From assembly GCA_031002005.1 (NCBI GenBank), contig JARYHS010008074.1, positions 352,432,932 to 352,496,931 on the forward strand: a DNA stretch of 64,000 bases. The letters are read 5' to 3'. The DNA is from Vandiemenella viatica. Its lineage: Eukaryota > Arthropoda > Insecta > Orthoptera > Morabidae. This document shows, one piece after another, positions 22,861 through 34,684 of the stretch (position 1 is its first letter; each line of letters opens with the position of its first letter). Under the pieces are notes generated by a model. It was not told the DNA's origin and did no database searches. It saw only the letters and a program-made list of their open reading frames with translations. The translations under genes were made by a program, and so were the position numbers.

Positions 22861-24718
22861 AACGATTTGTCAAAATGTATACCAGTTTTAGTTCAACATG
22901 TTTAGTTCCAATGAATAATAAAACAAAACTTTCTTTTCATATCCGTGTACCTAATAAACTGGCCCTTCTAATTTACACCAATGGTTTTAAATTTATTAGC
23001 CGCATTCTCCGGCTTAATATATGAGGATCCAGTGGTACATTAATCGCACCGACACCTTTTTCCATTTCAACTGAAAAATTCCTCTCAGAGGCCATTAACT
23101 GATATTTCCTGAATAACCTCCATGTCACACCGTGGCTTTGTATAAATATACATATTAACATCCTCTTCAAGGTCAATAAATTACTCTCACATCAATCACA
23201 ACTACCTAGTGATCACCTTTCTTCAAGATTTATTAGGAAGACATCCAACATTTATTTACTCACTTATACTTTTCTCTCCCACTTTTGTCTCGGTATCAAA
23301 ATATCTTCTTTCACATATGTTGATATTGATTTTCCCAGTACACACATGGTACATTTAATTCCTCATGTGCTATGATCACCCTATTCTGTCATATGAACTA
23401 TGAATCCATTTTTCCCCCAAAAAAGGTCGCCGTCAGCAATCAAGGACATATCGTTCGTTACCTTCTGTAACTATATAGAATTCGACATCAAGTAATCCTC
23501 GTCTATAATCCTGTAGTCTTTGTAATCCAGTATGGATACTCTTCACAAAATTTCTTCTCAGTCTTTGCCCTACAGTAAGAAACCACTGGAGAAAAAATTA
23601 TTATCTAGCTCTCTTCCCTTTAATTAAACAAGAATCTATCTCCTTAGCTGCACCCCAAGAGTCGCTTTCAACCATTTTAAAAGAGGTATGTGTATTCTAT
23701 TTAAATATTTGCTCTTATTTTCGTAGCACTGCCCTTGATTGTTAAATCAGCTTCACTTACTATTTTTGTTATTTATGATTTTTCCCAATGATCATCTGTA
23801 ATCAGTACTCCTTTGGTATCTGTTTCATTCCACCAGCCTTAAATTTTAAAAAATATAATACAGTGTCCTTTAACCTATCATAAGCTGATGTTGATCATAT
23901 GTGCTCCCATCACAGGTTTTCCTATCAACTCACTAGCAACCTTATTCTCCAGCTATTTAGGTGCAGGCTATGTCTTAGTGTAACCCACCTATGAATGATA
24001 CCTACAGGCTAAACTCCTCGTCCCAAGTGAGAACCCAAGTCTGTCCCAAGTTGCACCTATACCACCATGATTGACCAACTCATGCCTATGTTTAACGGAG
24101 ACTGTCTGTTTCTGCATAACTGCGTCTTTATATGCTACACTTCCACTACACATCACGTGTAACTTTGTATACTAAAACCGACATCCGTGCTGTTTATTGT
24201 TGCTGAAAGTGTGGTGGGTCGTTGGATCTTGTACAAGGAATGAACATTCCTTACATGTATGAATGCATCAATTAAAATAATGTCACCTACACATTTATAC
24301 CAAACTCTTCGGCAAGTTGCCAGGACAAAACATTTGGTACGGAAAGTGTTCGGCCCAGAACAACCAGCGCTAGCCCCTCGCCTTTAAGCTCGTCTGACCA
24401 TATCCTCAATGTTACATAGTCGAATGGCAGCATTTTTCGGTGTTTATACTAATGCAGCACACTCTTCACTGATCTGTAACAGTTCACTGATTCCTTATCT
24501 CCTTCTATCTATTGATTAACACCAACAGTTAAAGGTAGGTTCTCAAATAAAATGCACTATATATTTCTAGATAAATTTTAAAATATATGTATTGTCAGAA
24601 AAGGTTTTTGTACATGAATAGATACCAGCGAATCTTCTAAAAGACATGAGACTTTGATTCAGAGTTCAAAACCGATTGCAGGTTAAACAACTTACTCCTT
24701 ACCCCAGATAGTTTTGAA
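22861..24718. other. Spacer with no firm feature
   Basis: No intact frame. The base composition between 23200 and 24450 is somewhat less AT-rich and may hide very degraded LINE ORF1 sequence on the minus strand, but I could not support a family. Confidence 0.45.
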
Positions 24719-24726
24719 GTTACAAG

Positions 24727-24902
24727 CAGTGGCGTAGCTAGGTCAACAAGGGCCCCGGTGCAAAAAATTTATTTTGGGCCCTCAGGCGCTTGAGGGCCCC
24801 TAGAGGTGCGCTTAGGAGCCCCTTGAGGTATGCTTGGAGGCCCCCTGAGCGTGAGGGCCCCGGTGCACTGCACCTCCTAGCCCCATAGTAGCTACGCCCC
24901 TG
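24727..24902 (+). mobile_element. hAT-type MITE, 176 bp
   Basis: Termini are inverted: CAGTGGCGTAGCTAGG at the left, and CAGGGGCGTAGCTACTA when the right end is read on the minus strand. The flanks are a perfect 8-bp duplication, GTTACAAG (24719-24726 and 24903-24910). This combination is typical of hAT elements. The interior consists of GC-rich runs of GAGGGCCCC / GGGGCCCTC type, non-coding and partly self-complementary. Confidence 0.9.
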
Positions 24903-24910
24903 GTTACAAG

Positions 24911-26621
24911 CCTATCTAGAAGGAAGGATGGCCCCGCATTTATGTTGCACAACTACTCAATTTTCCTACATCACGCCGAGCCTAAAACGCATATCCACAC
25001 TGAAACAAATCCGCCTAAACACTGCCGCGCTTACTTGTCTGCGGGGTCTCCTTGTAATTTATTCCGGGCGTCGTGACGTAATAGTGACTCGAAATTCAAC
25101 AAAGTGAAATCTTATTTTTATCCTGGTCGCTTTGAAATTTTGATATATTATAAAGCAGGCATTAAATGTTAATTTTGATTATAGGAGTCTTTCTTCTAAA
25201 TTCTACAGTTTTTTAGATAAAAATTCTTTAAGTAAAAAAACACTAAATTTATCATAGCTCCTAAAATTATTAAGCTTTCGAGCTGATTCTGCAACCAAAA
25301 TAATCTATAGAAAATTCCTCAACTTTTGATGTATGATACAACCTGTTCCAGATAGTATTTCGTAGTGAAAACTAATTTATGATATATGCAATAGTTACTA
25401 AACTTTAATCTTGAATATTTCCGAAAGTATTAGTCCCATCGGTCTGAAACAGGTGCCACATTTCACTGATCTGATGGTTATGTTATTTAATCGCTAACGC
25501 CCCATCTTCTGGTACTATCCTTAATGTTACTTAAATCTAATTGCCTTACATTGTAACGTCACCACCGCCGTGTTGAAAAAACTTTAAATTCACATTTAAG
25601 GCCTAAAAATTACTGAAATCGAAAAACAAATACCTCTGCGCATCAACAATAATTCCTTTTTTAGTTTAAATGCACTCGCAATGCTCTGCGTTACGTATCA
25701 GCGCAAAATTTTTATGCTGAAAATTCGATCAAAACGCCTTTTTCTTCTAAAAAAAACTTATTTCTCCTTTACCTATTGGCTCTGTTCTTCCGTATGTTTT
25801 GTGCCTCTTTCTTTCCGAACATTTTGAGCTATTAATCTTTACTGATACACGAAAATTAAGAGCTAGATATAAAAAAAAATGGGTTCTAATGCCATAATCT
25901 TATTTGGTAATTTTATTCCTAGATTCGCCATACCTTTTAACAAAATTTCCTAGACATTAACTGTTATATGTTGATTAGCTTGTAATTTAATTTTACACCC
26001 CTGAAAATAAATCCAAGAAAATATATTCCGAGATCAGAAAAGTATACTACATTCGATGAACTAATAAATTGATTGATTTTCATCTCTTAACATGTTTTCT
26101 GACTCTAAAAATGTTAGAAACTACTTCTAAAATTATTTGCTATTGATTTTATGTGGGTTATGGAGCCTTTAATCTGTTTTTGAGGTCATATCCGAAAAAT
26201 AATGTTATATGATAACATCAACAAGCAAACGCAACAAGTGACTCGAGAAAGAGACTAATGGAAACTTAGAACTAACCAGCGAAAAAACAGAAAAAGCGCG
26301 GAAATAGTGCCTCCAAAAAAGAATTCCTGGTTCAAGTATATAACTGAATAGTACCTACTAGAGATGCATTAAAGAACTACATACCAAAAAGCTAATAAAA
26401 CAACCTCTTTATATCATCTAATCAGGAGTATCAAAGGAGTTAAAAACACTTAATAACGAAAGAAGACTAGGAAAACGTAAGTATACGGAGTTAAATAAAC
26501 ATACAAATCACAGATTTATATGAACTGTATTTAACACGGATGTAGCCAACAATATCTGATAAATCTAGGGAATAAACTAAGTCAGAAGGTTGAGCAGCCC
26601 TAACAACATATTTTAAGAAAC
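24911..26621. other. AT-rich spacer, no gene seen
   Basis: No gene found. A phrase near 25420-25470 (CGAAAGTATTAGTCCCATCG) resembles phrases near 54990 and 55142, suggesting remnants of an unclassified repeat. Confidence 0.45.
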
Positions 26622-26879
26622 CAGGGCCGACGTTAGGGGAGATTAGGCGAAACAAAAGTACATCGGGACCGAGCCTACGAAGAAGGCCCGCCCAACTTAG
26701 GGCCTATCTAAAAAGAAATGGAACTAAAGATGTAAAATCTCATCTATGATATTGAACATGTTTGCATTACAATTTTCTGACTTCATACCCAAAAAAAGTG
26801 TACCGTAAACAAAATTAACGGGAGTGGGGGGCAGCTAAAAACGCTTACCCGGGGACCGAGAATCTTAGCGCCTGCACTG
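26622..26879 (+). mobile_element. Possible old hAT-like MITE
   Basis: The left end CAGGGCCGACGTTAGG and the minus-strand reading of the right end, CAGTGCAGGCGCTAAG, are partly similar inverted termini of hAT type. The flanking octamers match only weakly. It could be an old insertion whose duplication has decayed, or chance. Confidence 0.3.
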
Positions 26880-27033
26880 CGTGGAACCAATAAAATAAAG
26901 CAGCAAAAGGCAGATATCCAAGGTCCGACGAATTACACATAGAATTCTGTCAACACTACTGGAATCTGTTACTTGGTAAGATCAACAAGGTCCTTTAACA
27001 CAGTATGTTATGAAGACGCGCTACCCACGGAAA

Positions 27034-27403
27034 GGGGGCATCCACAAATTACGTGAGGTGTTTTTCCGGATTTCTGGACCCCCCCTCCCCCGTGGTGAGA
27101 TTTCGTGAGATCTGGCCGGACCTCCCCCCCACCCCTCTTGTGAGATCTGGTCCGTGAGAACCCCCCCTGGAAACTTTTGTAGACCTTTTTTTTTTAGGTC
27201 ACATCCTAACTTTTTTGACGAAATACCCTCCTAAAATCGACTTTGGCGCAAATTGTAGACCTTTTTTGGCTCTATTGTCCCCAAATTTTTCTCAAAATCT
27301 CACGTGAGATTTCCGTACACCCCCCTCCCCCCTGGTGAGATCTAGTGAGATTTCGCCGGACCCCCCCCCCCTATTTCACCTCACGTAATTTATGGATTTC
27401 CCC
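27034..27403 (+). mobile_element. 370-bp MITE with 27-bp terminal inverted repeats
   Basis: The left end is GGGGGCATCCACAAATTACG followed by TGAGGTG. The right end read on the minus strand is GGGGAAATCCATAAATTACG followed by TGAGGTG, so about 23 of 27 bases match. Inside are C-rich subrepeats of about 40 bp, each with a GGTGAGAT core, near both ends. AAA flanks both sides, so a short target duplication is possible but ambiguous. The superfamily is not assigned. Confidence 0.75.
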
Positions 27404-27690
27404 AAAGCATTATACTCCCAGTAAAATTAGCGAAATCATCGCAAATACAGATAATAACTCTGTTATATACGAACTTATGGATACCAAAATTTTAAAAATG
27501 AAACGAATACCTATCATGGAGGAAATTCTCGGCCTCTTTTTCGCAACTTCGAAAAGGTATTTGAAAGAATCTACAACAATAATTACCTTCTAAGGTTCGC
27601 GGAATGTAAAGCTCTGGGAACACCATTCACAGGAGTAATAAGGAAAATCTTAGGAAGCGTAAATCCAAATTACGCGCAAACGGAGACTAA
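27404..27690 (+). pseudogene. Possible LINE reverse transcriptase remnant
   Basis: One frame reads NFEKVFERIYNNNYLLRFAE then TPFTGVIRKILGSVN, which resembles the motif-A region (D.EKAFDR) and following segment of LINE reverse transcriptases, with the Asp replaced. The preceding MITE may have inserted into this remnant. Short and diverged, so tentative. Confidence 0.4.
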
Positions 27691-27724
27691 TACCATTAAT
27701 AAAGATAATAATAATAATAATAAA

Positions 27725-27881
27725 GCTCTAAAAATTTGGAAACACCATACAAATTGCTGCTGTAGATTCTGTGTGATGCTACTCAGCATGCTTACAGAAC
27801 TATAATAGTACTAGTGTAAGCCCGTGACCGGTTTTTGCGTATCATCACGGGTCTAGAATAGTTCCAGTTTTTAGGATCAAA
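27725..27881. repeat. Direct repeat unit 1 (~157 bp) with hairpin
   Basis: Closely matches 29099-29252 in the same orientation, about 1,374 bases away. It contains a hairpin at 27821-27851 (CCCGTGA paired with TCACGGG). Unclassified. Confidence 0.7.
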
Positions 27882-29098
27882 GATTATAACAGATTGACCT
27901 GATCTGACCAAATATGGACATGTCCAGTGTTTCACCCTTAGGTTTAAATAACCTAATAACTCATGTACATCGAATATGAACAAAGGTTATTAACTAAAGT
28001 GGTAAGTAAAATACGGAAAAATCAAATAAACTGTAATGTTTTGGTCAAGCAGCAACATTAATGAAAGTTTCAATTAAATTGAAATTTAGTCTAGGCCGAA
28101 ATGACAATTCGTATTCGTGGTTACAGCAGTGTCGACGAGTGATTTAATTTTTTAAAGTTTTTTATATTGCTTTCATTAGCAACATGTTACAGTAAAGCAG
28201 ATCCACGTTTTTTTAACCAAAATATTTATCGATATTTTCAAACTATGAAATACAACGAAAAGCAAACTTAATGAACGTATTAAGGTAATTAATTTGGTAT
28301 CAGTTGTTTATTTATTAAATTGTGGTATTAACCTCGAATTTGTTCTAATGATATCTCTGGTCGCTGTTAGTTTTCGAGCGAAGGCTGACACGTGACACCG
28401 TTTTCCAGCAAATGGCTATAGAGGTAAGTGAGTGAGTGAGTTTAGGAAATTATATAGTAGACTAGACGATACATATATAAAAATCCTTACTTTCTATTTG
28501 TCTTGCCGAGTTGGATAGAAATTCATCATCAAACTGCAACACCACTGTTACTGTAGAGCTTCCACATGATACGAAATAAAACACTTTTATATTGATATTA
28601 TATCCGTGAATTAAAATAACACTGTTCAGTTACGCTTATGGAAGAATTATTCTATTATGTAGTGGGATGATTAAAGTATTCCATTTATTTGGATTTAGCA
28701 CAAGTCAGAAATCTTAATAAATAACTAACAAAATACAAAAACAATATAAACACAATCCAAAAATTAATAGAGTCATCTTAGGACAGATCTCTTCAAGCGC
28801 ACAGATATTTGCATCTAATTAAATATTACTTGATATAGGTATTCCATTTTTTTTTTTTTTTGCTGCATTTCAGAATACTCAGGAACTACATAACCAAACC
28901 AAAACAATTATCAGAATTCAAAGAGCAGTAGTGTCATCTTTTGTCTGTGTTTCATGAAAACAGTGCTCATCTCAAATACAGAGTGATCTGTAACCATATT
29001 TTTCCATCTCGAAAAAAATATCGACTTCTTGCTACGTTCCTCAATACATATGTCATAACTCATAAGCTATTTTCGCAGATTTTAGTTTGGACCATATG
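27882..29098. other. AT-rich DNA between the direct repeats
   Basis: No intact gene. A tiny ATGGCTATAGAG followed by the donor-like GTAAGTGAGTGAGTGAG lies at 28412-28440. A T-run lies near 28849-28861. Confidence 0.45.
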
Positions 29099-29252
29099 CT
29101 CTAAAAATTTGAAAACACCATCCAAATTGCTGCGGTAGATTCTGTGTGATGTTACTCAGCATGCTTACAGGATTATAATAGTACTAGTGTACACCCGTGA
29201 CCGTTTTTTTGTGTATCATCATGGGTCTAGAATAGTTCCAGTTTTCAGATCA
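29099..29252. repeat. Direct repeat unit 2
   Basis: Second copy of the unit at 27725-27881. The hairpin stem is weakened by a change (CATGGG instead of CACGGG). Confidence 0.7.
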
Positions 29253-29587
29253 AGACCTAATTTATCGAAGTATAAACTTGACCTGTCTTTCAGGGTGATT
29301 AAAATGTCTGAGCTTGAAGAACTTAGAACCAATAATAGTGGTAGGTATTAAATATGAACAGGGGCTATAGCGCAATCGTATAATTGCTTAAATACAAACT
29401 TGACTGGTATTTTACCTTTAAAGTTCATTCAGCAAATTTTAAAAAATTCCTGTTCGCTTCAAAAGCATCACGTTCCTTTTTTTTATTGAGACTGGGTAAA
29501 CAGTCGTAATCATTGGTCGTAGTATTTATAACAGACAGAGACCTTAATACACATTCCATATTATTAAACAGTTGAGCAACTCCGAAG

Positions 29588-29746
29588 AGTTTTTAAATAT
29601 GATACAAGCAATTATTGAACACGAGAAGTATTTATTACATATTAAAAATACACATAACGACACAACAGAAATGTAACCGAGGGCAGCGATCACAGAATAA
29701 CAATTGAAACTTATATGTTGGTCAGAGTATAAACTATGCTATAACA
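29588..29746 (-). repeat. Ty1/copia 3' LTR (slightly shortened)
   Basis: Matches the 5' LTR at 41176-41393 in the same orientation. Shared blocks are TACAAGCAATTATT, AACACGAGAAGTA, AACGACACAACAGAAATG and ACTATGCTATAAC. It lacks a ~60-bp T-rich insert present in the 5' LTR, and its outer few bases differ. On the minus strand the LTR starts TGTTATAGCATAG. No matching 5-bp target duplication was found, so the outer end is probably damaged. Confidence 0.75.
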
Positions 29747-30365
29747 GGGATATTATTAAGTTTAGAAGGCGGTAATTCTATTTAAATTAATACAAAAAAG
29801 AAAAAAAAAAACATACTCAACACTCCCACCGAATTACAGTCTTCTTGAAACAATAATAAACTAATGTTTATATCACTGTTGTTCAAGTAACAGCTGCTAT
29901 ATTTTCAAGAAATACAATTTCACATAAAGTCATCATCACTGTATCTAACTAAGTCAGTAGTGTCTGGGTTAGGTAAGTAGCACAATCCATAATTCTTGCT
30001 TTCTTTCAAGTATTTTAAGATTTTATTGACAGCAATCCAGTGAGAGTCATCATAAGAATGTAGAAGTTGACACCTCTTATTTACATAATATCTGGTCTGA
30101 TTACTATTGCTGTTTGGATAAGTAATACCACTGCTTCTCTGTAGGGGTGATTTTTCCCAGGTACTCCATTAGCCTTTGAAAATCTCACATGTGGATCAGC
30201 GGGAACACTGTTAGGATTGGCATCAATCATATCAAATTTCCACAACAATTGTTCTACATACTTAGTTTGGTATAAAAAGATACAGTCTTTAAATCTCTTT
30301 ATTTGCTTGTCAACAAAATTAGTGAGGGGCAAACCTTCAAATCAAAATTCTTTTGCAGGTCACTA
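29747..30365 (-). pseudogene. Ty1/copia pol: end of reverse transcriptase and start of RNase H
   Basis: Minus-strand translation of 30332-30081 has LPLTNFVDKQIKRFKD, TKYVEQLLWKFDMIDANP, SVPADPHVRFSK and YREAVVLLIQTAIVIRPDIM. These are the conserved RT tail motifs of copia elements. After frameshifts, HWIAVNKILKYLKESKNYGL and a YSDDDF block mark the RNase H start near 29940-30040. It is separated from the rest of the RT by the insertion at about 30366-32885. Confidence 0.85.
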
Positions 30366-30508
30366 ATAGGGTAATTGACTACTTCTTGAAAATGGTTTTA
30401 AATGGTTTATTGGTACACCTTATTCACCGAGTGAACAGATTTTTTGACAAAAGTGCATTATTTTGCGAAAAAATCAAAGTTAAAATTTAAAGAATTTAAA
30501 AGCCCGCC

Positions 30509-30808
30509 AAAACGCTCATTTGCTGCCTGGCGCATGCAACGGCAGTCGTGACGTCACCCGTCTGTAAACGCTGCCGCTGGGAATGGAGAGTTTCCTATTA
30601 CCCAGGTTTTCAACTGTTTTTTATTGTTTGTTGCTGGTTATTTCTTGTTATTAATGAAGGTTCGTTTTGAATATAAAATCGAAAACAATTTGGAAAAGCC
30701 TACAGCGGAAAAATATTGAAAGTAGACGCCTTATATGTGGGCCTAGCTATAGAAACAACCACTGAGTTTTATTCTGTGGAGCTTAAAAATGTAACAACTT
30801 CAATTTGA
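30509..30808 (+). repeat. Left inverted arm
   Basis: Pairs with 32465-32762 read on the minus strand. Shared blocks include GTCTGTAAACGCTGC, TTTCCTATTA, TTGTTTGTTGCTGGT and AAGCCTACAGCGGAAAAATA. Confidence 0.85.
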
Positions 30809-31828
30809 TATTGCAACAAAGTCACTTACGATTTTCTGTGAATCTCATTTACACCGCAATTTCGTAGAGTAAATGTAATAAGTTGTTTAAGGCAAGAATT
30901 ATTAGGGTTGGTCCTGAGGTTCGATCCTCACTTCGGAATACTTTCAGTTGGTTTTCTTTTGTCATTTTCTTTGGATACCAGTTGCTGTTGGTTGCATTGC
31001 ATAATAATTTTTTCCCGAAAATCCACCAGAAAATCAATTTAATTTTTCTTTTTTCTGAAGGCTTCACAAATTTTTGGATAACAAGCGAATTACAACCATT
31101 TGAAACAACCAAAGAATATTTCAAAAGGAAATTGGACGTTACTTGCACACACAAAAAAAGGTTTTTTTTTTTTTAAATGAAAATGACTTGCACATTAAAA
31201 GTAAATATCACCTAATAGACGCAGTTATGTCAGGTAGGTAACCTACAGTTATATCGTCACGTAAAAATTCCAACGAAAAGGACACAAAGCGTTCCGGAAC
31301 TGTTGCAAGATTAGCATAAAATTTCTACATGTGATGTCACTTCTAAAATAAATTCTATTGTTCACGGCCGTGCACCTGTATTTTTTGCATGATATTCTCT
31401 CTCTGGTAAGTTTAAAAATAAAAACTATTCATGTATGGTAGCAATTTGTTTCAAACACTTGCATGACGCTTAGCAACTATTATGAATTCTTCTAATAAAA
31501 ACATGGTAGTGCAAAAAACAGCAAACAAATACCGCAAAAAATTCACACAAAAAATATTATCCCAACCAAGGTTCCTCGAACGTAGGACGTTCTGAATTCC
31601 ATTACCATTCTTCAATCACGCAGCTATCCTGACACTACTTCTTAATTGCTTCTCTTTATGTTAATAGTGAACACTTCACAGTTTCTTCATGTGAGATGAA
31701 GTGAAACGAGGTAGGTAAATAAATAAACAAACAAATTCAGTTTTATTGACAAAATAATATTATTTATCCTGTTATCCATAATATTTAATCTGCAATTAAG
31801 AAAAATGGCCCACAACATCCAGTTGTTC

Positions 31829-31882
31829 CGAGCGTGGTGAGTGAGCGGTTAACGCTCTGGCCTCGCATCCGGGAGGATGCCG
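31829..31882 (+). mobile_element. SINE head fragment (copy 3)
   Basis: The first ~54 bases match the tRNA-derived head of the SINE at 47475-47716 (GAGCGTGGTGAGTGAGCGG, then CGCATCCGGGAGGATGCCG). It stops abruptly before the B box, so it is a truncated copy. Confidence 0.75.
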
Positions 31883-32464
31883 CACAGTGTGATATTTTCT
31901 AAATGTAGAGGGACAAAAGTCAGTTTTGATAATTGTCTACGCAGGCAAAATAGTTATTTATATTCAAAGTAGATGAACCATACTACTCGGAACAAAGGTT
32001 CCTAACTATAGAAAAAATAGTTTGAACAATGGGCTTCCTGTGATCCAACGAACAAGCGCTTCAGTCGGCCGCGCTAATCCATTTAGTTTGGTAGATGATT
32101 ACGCTGTATTTCTATGTGTTAGTAGTGATTTGTGTGTTGCTATTGCTTTTGGCGAGCTTCAAGGTAAGTTTACGCATGATTTTTCCGTGATAAAATAGCA
32201 TTATTAAAACAGAACGAGATTATTTTTAATTAAAAAAAAACTACTGAGCCAATTTCATGTTCATTATACCGATCTCTTACTATATTTATTTGAAAGAGCT
32301 GCTTATTAGCTACAAGAAATACCTTAATTTGTTTGCGCATATTTGCGACACCCATACAACTTTTCTTTATTTTCAGCATGACTGCACAAATTTCGCGTAC
32401 AGAATTTTTCGACGTATGGTTTGCTAACGCAAAACAATCAATCTCTAACTTTCAATTTAAATAT

Positions 32465-32762
32465 AAATGAGTCTCAAATAGAAGCTGTTACATTTTTAAG
32501 CTCAGTAGAATAAAAGTCAGGTTTTTTTTCTATAGCCAGCCCCACAAATAAGGCGTCAATTTTCATTATTTTTCCGCTGTAGGCTTTTACATAATGTTCT
32601 CGATTTTGTATTCAAAATGAAATTTCATTAATAACAAGAAGTGACCAGCAACAAACAATAAAAATAGTTGAAAACTTGGATAATAGGAAACGCTCCATTC
32701 CTAGCCGCAGCGTTTACAGACGTGTGACGTCACTCAAGCGACCACCAATCCTAGAGCGTTTT
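32465..32762 (-). repeat. Right inverted arm
   Basis: Reverse-complementary to 30509-30808 at about 80% identity by eye, including the TGACGTCAC core at about 32725. Confidence 0.85.
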
Positions 32763-32885
32763 CTGTCACGTGACCAGAGGTAAGAAAAGTATAATTTTTA
32801 TTTCGCTTTTTTATTAAAAAATAATCCACTTTTCTTTTCAAAATTGATATAATTAGCTTCCTGAAGTATTAATCTATGAGAATGA

Positions 32886-34024
32886 GTTCAATATATAATA
32901 TTTTTTTTAATGTTGTCAAATACCTTATTACTTCATTGAAAACAGTCTTACCTCTACAGATCAAAAGTCCATCATCAACATATATACAAGGATAACATTT
33001 GATATAATTGATTTGTCCAGTATAGACACACTGGTCTGCTTTGGTTTTCACAAAATCAAATTTATTTAAAACTGAATTTTGTATTCCAGCATCTAGGAGC
33101 TTGTTTTAAGCCATGTAAAGATTTGACAATTTTACATACCATATTTGGTTTGCAGTCTAGTTCCTCTGATAATGTCATAAGTATATTCTCTTTCAATTCG
33201 CCATAAATGAAAGCTGTAGTTACATCAAATTACATGATTTCTAAATTATGTTGCGCTACAATGGATAGTAATAGTTGAACGGAGTCATACCTTACTGTTG
33301 GTGAGAAAGTCTCAACATAATCAATTACTTCAGTTTAAGCATATTTCTTTGCTCAAAGTCTGGATTTGTAACCTGGACTAGTTGATTCAATGCAGATCAC
33401 CCATTTATAACCTATTACTTTTGCATCCTGAGGCTTTTCTACCAATGTCCATGTTCCATTTTGATGATGAGATTTTAATTCCTTGTTTATATACATCTTC
33501 CACTTTTCTGAATCAGATGATGTTATTGCTTAGTTGTAGTTTTGTGGAATTGGAATTATTGTATCTACACTGTTGCACAGGTAATCCTTCTAAACTCTAT
33601 CTTTTCCTTTAGAGAGCACTAACTTATACTCACTGCTAGTATTGGTATCAGAGAAGTACTCAGCAGTAGTAATTGTGGAATCTGATTTGTCACTAGAGCT
33701 CTCTGATATATGATTGTCATTTAATTCAGATGATGTATCACATATTGGTTCAGTAAAATCAACAATGAGATAATTTCTTTTGACAGTAGATTCCAGAAAA
33801 ACAGCATCTTTGATTTTAATCACTATCTGAGAAGGAGGTAGCCTATTGTAATCTGTAACCTATTGAATTCTCACAGTATTAGCTTTCTGTGTTTTTGGAT
33901 CCCATTTCCTTCGTTTTTCTTTTGGGAGATGTATCATTGCATCACAGCCAAATATTCTTAAATTACTCACATCTGATTTTCTTCCTGACCACATTTCCTC
34001 TGGTGTTCCAGTTGGAGATCTGTT
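32886..34024 (-). pseudogene. Ty1/copia pol: integrase C-terminus and reverse transcriptase
   Basis: On the minus strand the integrase C-terminal domain begins at the edge of the hAT-like insertion (NRSPTGTPEEMWSGRKSDV, SNLRIFGCDAMIHLPKEKRR). An acidic, Ser-rich linker follows at about 33823-33590. The reverse transcriptase then reads NGTWTLVEKPQDAKVIGYKW, ETFSPTVRYDSVQLLLSIVA, FDVTTAFIYGELKENIL and VKSLHGLKQAPRCWN. The catalytic motif IYVDDGLLI lies at about 32970-32990. Stops interrupt it, one immediately before FDVTTAF. The frame then runs into the inverted-arm insertion. Confidence 0.88.
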
Positions 34025-34684
34025 GATGAGGTCAGGGGCGCCGGCTTTTAGAAAACTTCGCGGATGCTCATACTCATACTACATTAAAAAAAATTAATAA
34101 TAATAAAAAAAAATGCGTCGTTTGTGAATCAATTTTGACGGGCTTTCACTGAAGTGTTACTGATTTGGCAGGTAGTAAGATAGGCTTCTTTTTATCTTGA
34201 AAATATTTAATGTTCCATGCAAAAAAAAAAAAAAGTATCTTCAAAATTCTTGACAAACATGAACGAAGTCGCGGTCACCAGCTAGTCTTACATAATCGTG
34301 AAAATCCAGTTTTAAGCGAACAGACAGGTAGAGTAGACAAAAAGATTTTACATTTTCTAGATTCTAGTCCAGACCAAAAACGTATTTATTCTCACTAAAA
34401 TTGGTCCAACGAATTTGAGTAATAAACTTATAGAGTTTCAAGTTTATAATATTAGAGGAAAGATAGCTAATTGTTTTTGTACTCCTACCGAAAATCAGAA
34501 TTTTATTATTGCATTTGATGATTTACCTCCGCAAGGATCGGCATCATGAACGAAGTCTCGGGTACAGGTAATAATAAATATAGACGTACAGAGGAGAAGG
34601 AGGAAATAATCTGAAAAACATGATTGAAGAATAAAGAACGGATCCTTGTGATAATAAGAAACCATTATATTTATTTATTTTATT

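Larger units (their letters stand above)
30366..32885. mobile_element. Unclassified element with ~300-bp inverted arms, inserted in copia RT
   Basis: The copia RT reading is lost between about 32890 (IRYLTTLKK) and 30365 (LQKEFD), and the intervening 2.5 kb is foreign. It is framed by two inverted arms of about 300 bp at roughly 80% identity (30509-30808 and 32465-32762). Both arms hold a TGACGTCAC core and a GTCTGTAAACGCTGC block. The outermost bases also look weakly inverted (CTACTTC near 30380, GAAGTAT near 32861). No transposase was recognised. Inside are a truncated SINE head (31829-31882) and a short candidate signal-peptide-like exon (32095-32163). It could be a foldback-type DNA element or two opposed copies of one repeat. 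Confidence 0.6.

Noticed and set aside
30898..30935. tRNA T-arm-like stretch (TGAGGTTCGATCCTCA)
   Set aside because: No acceptor stem, anticodon arm or A box in register. At most a SINE or tRNA fragment.
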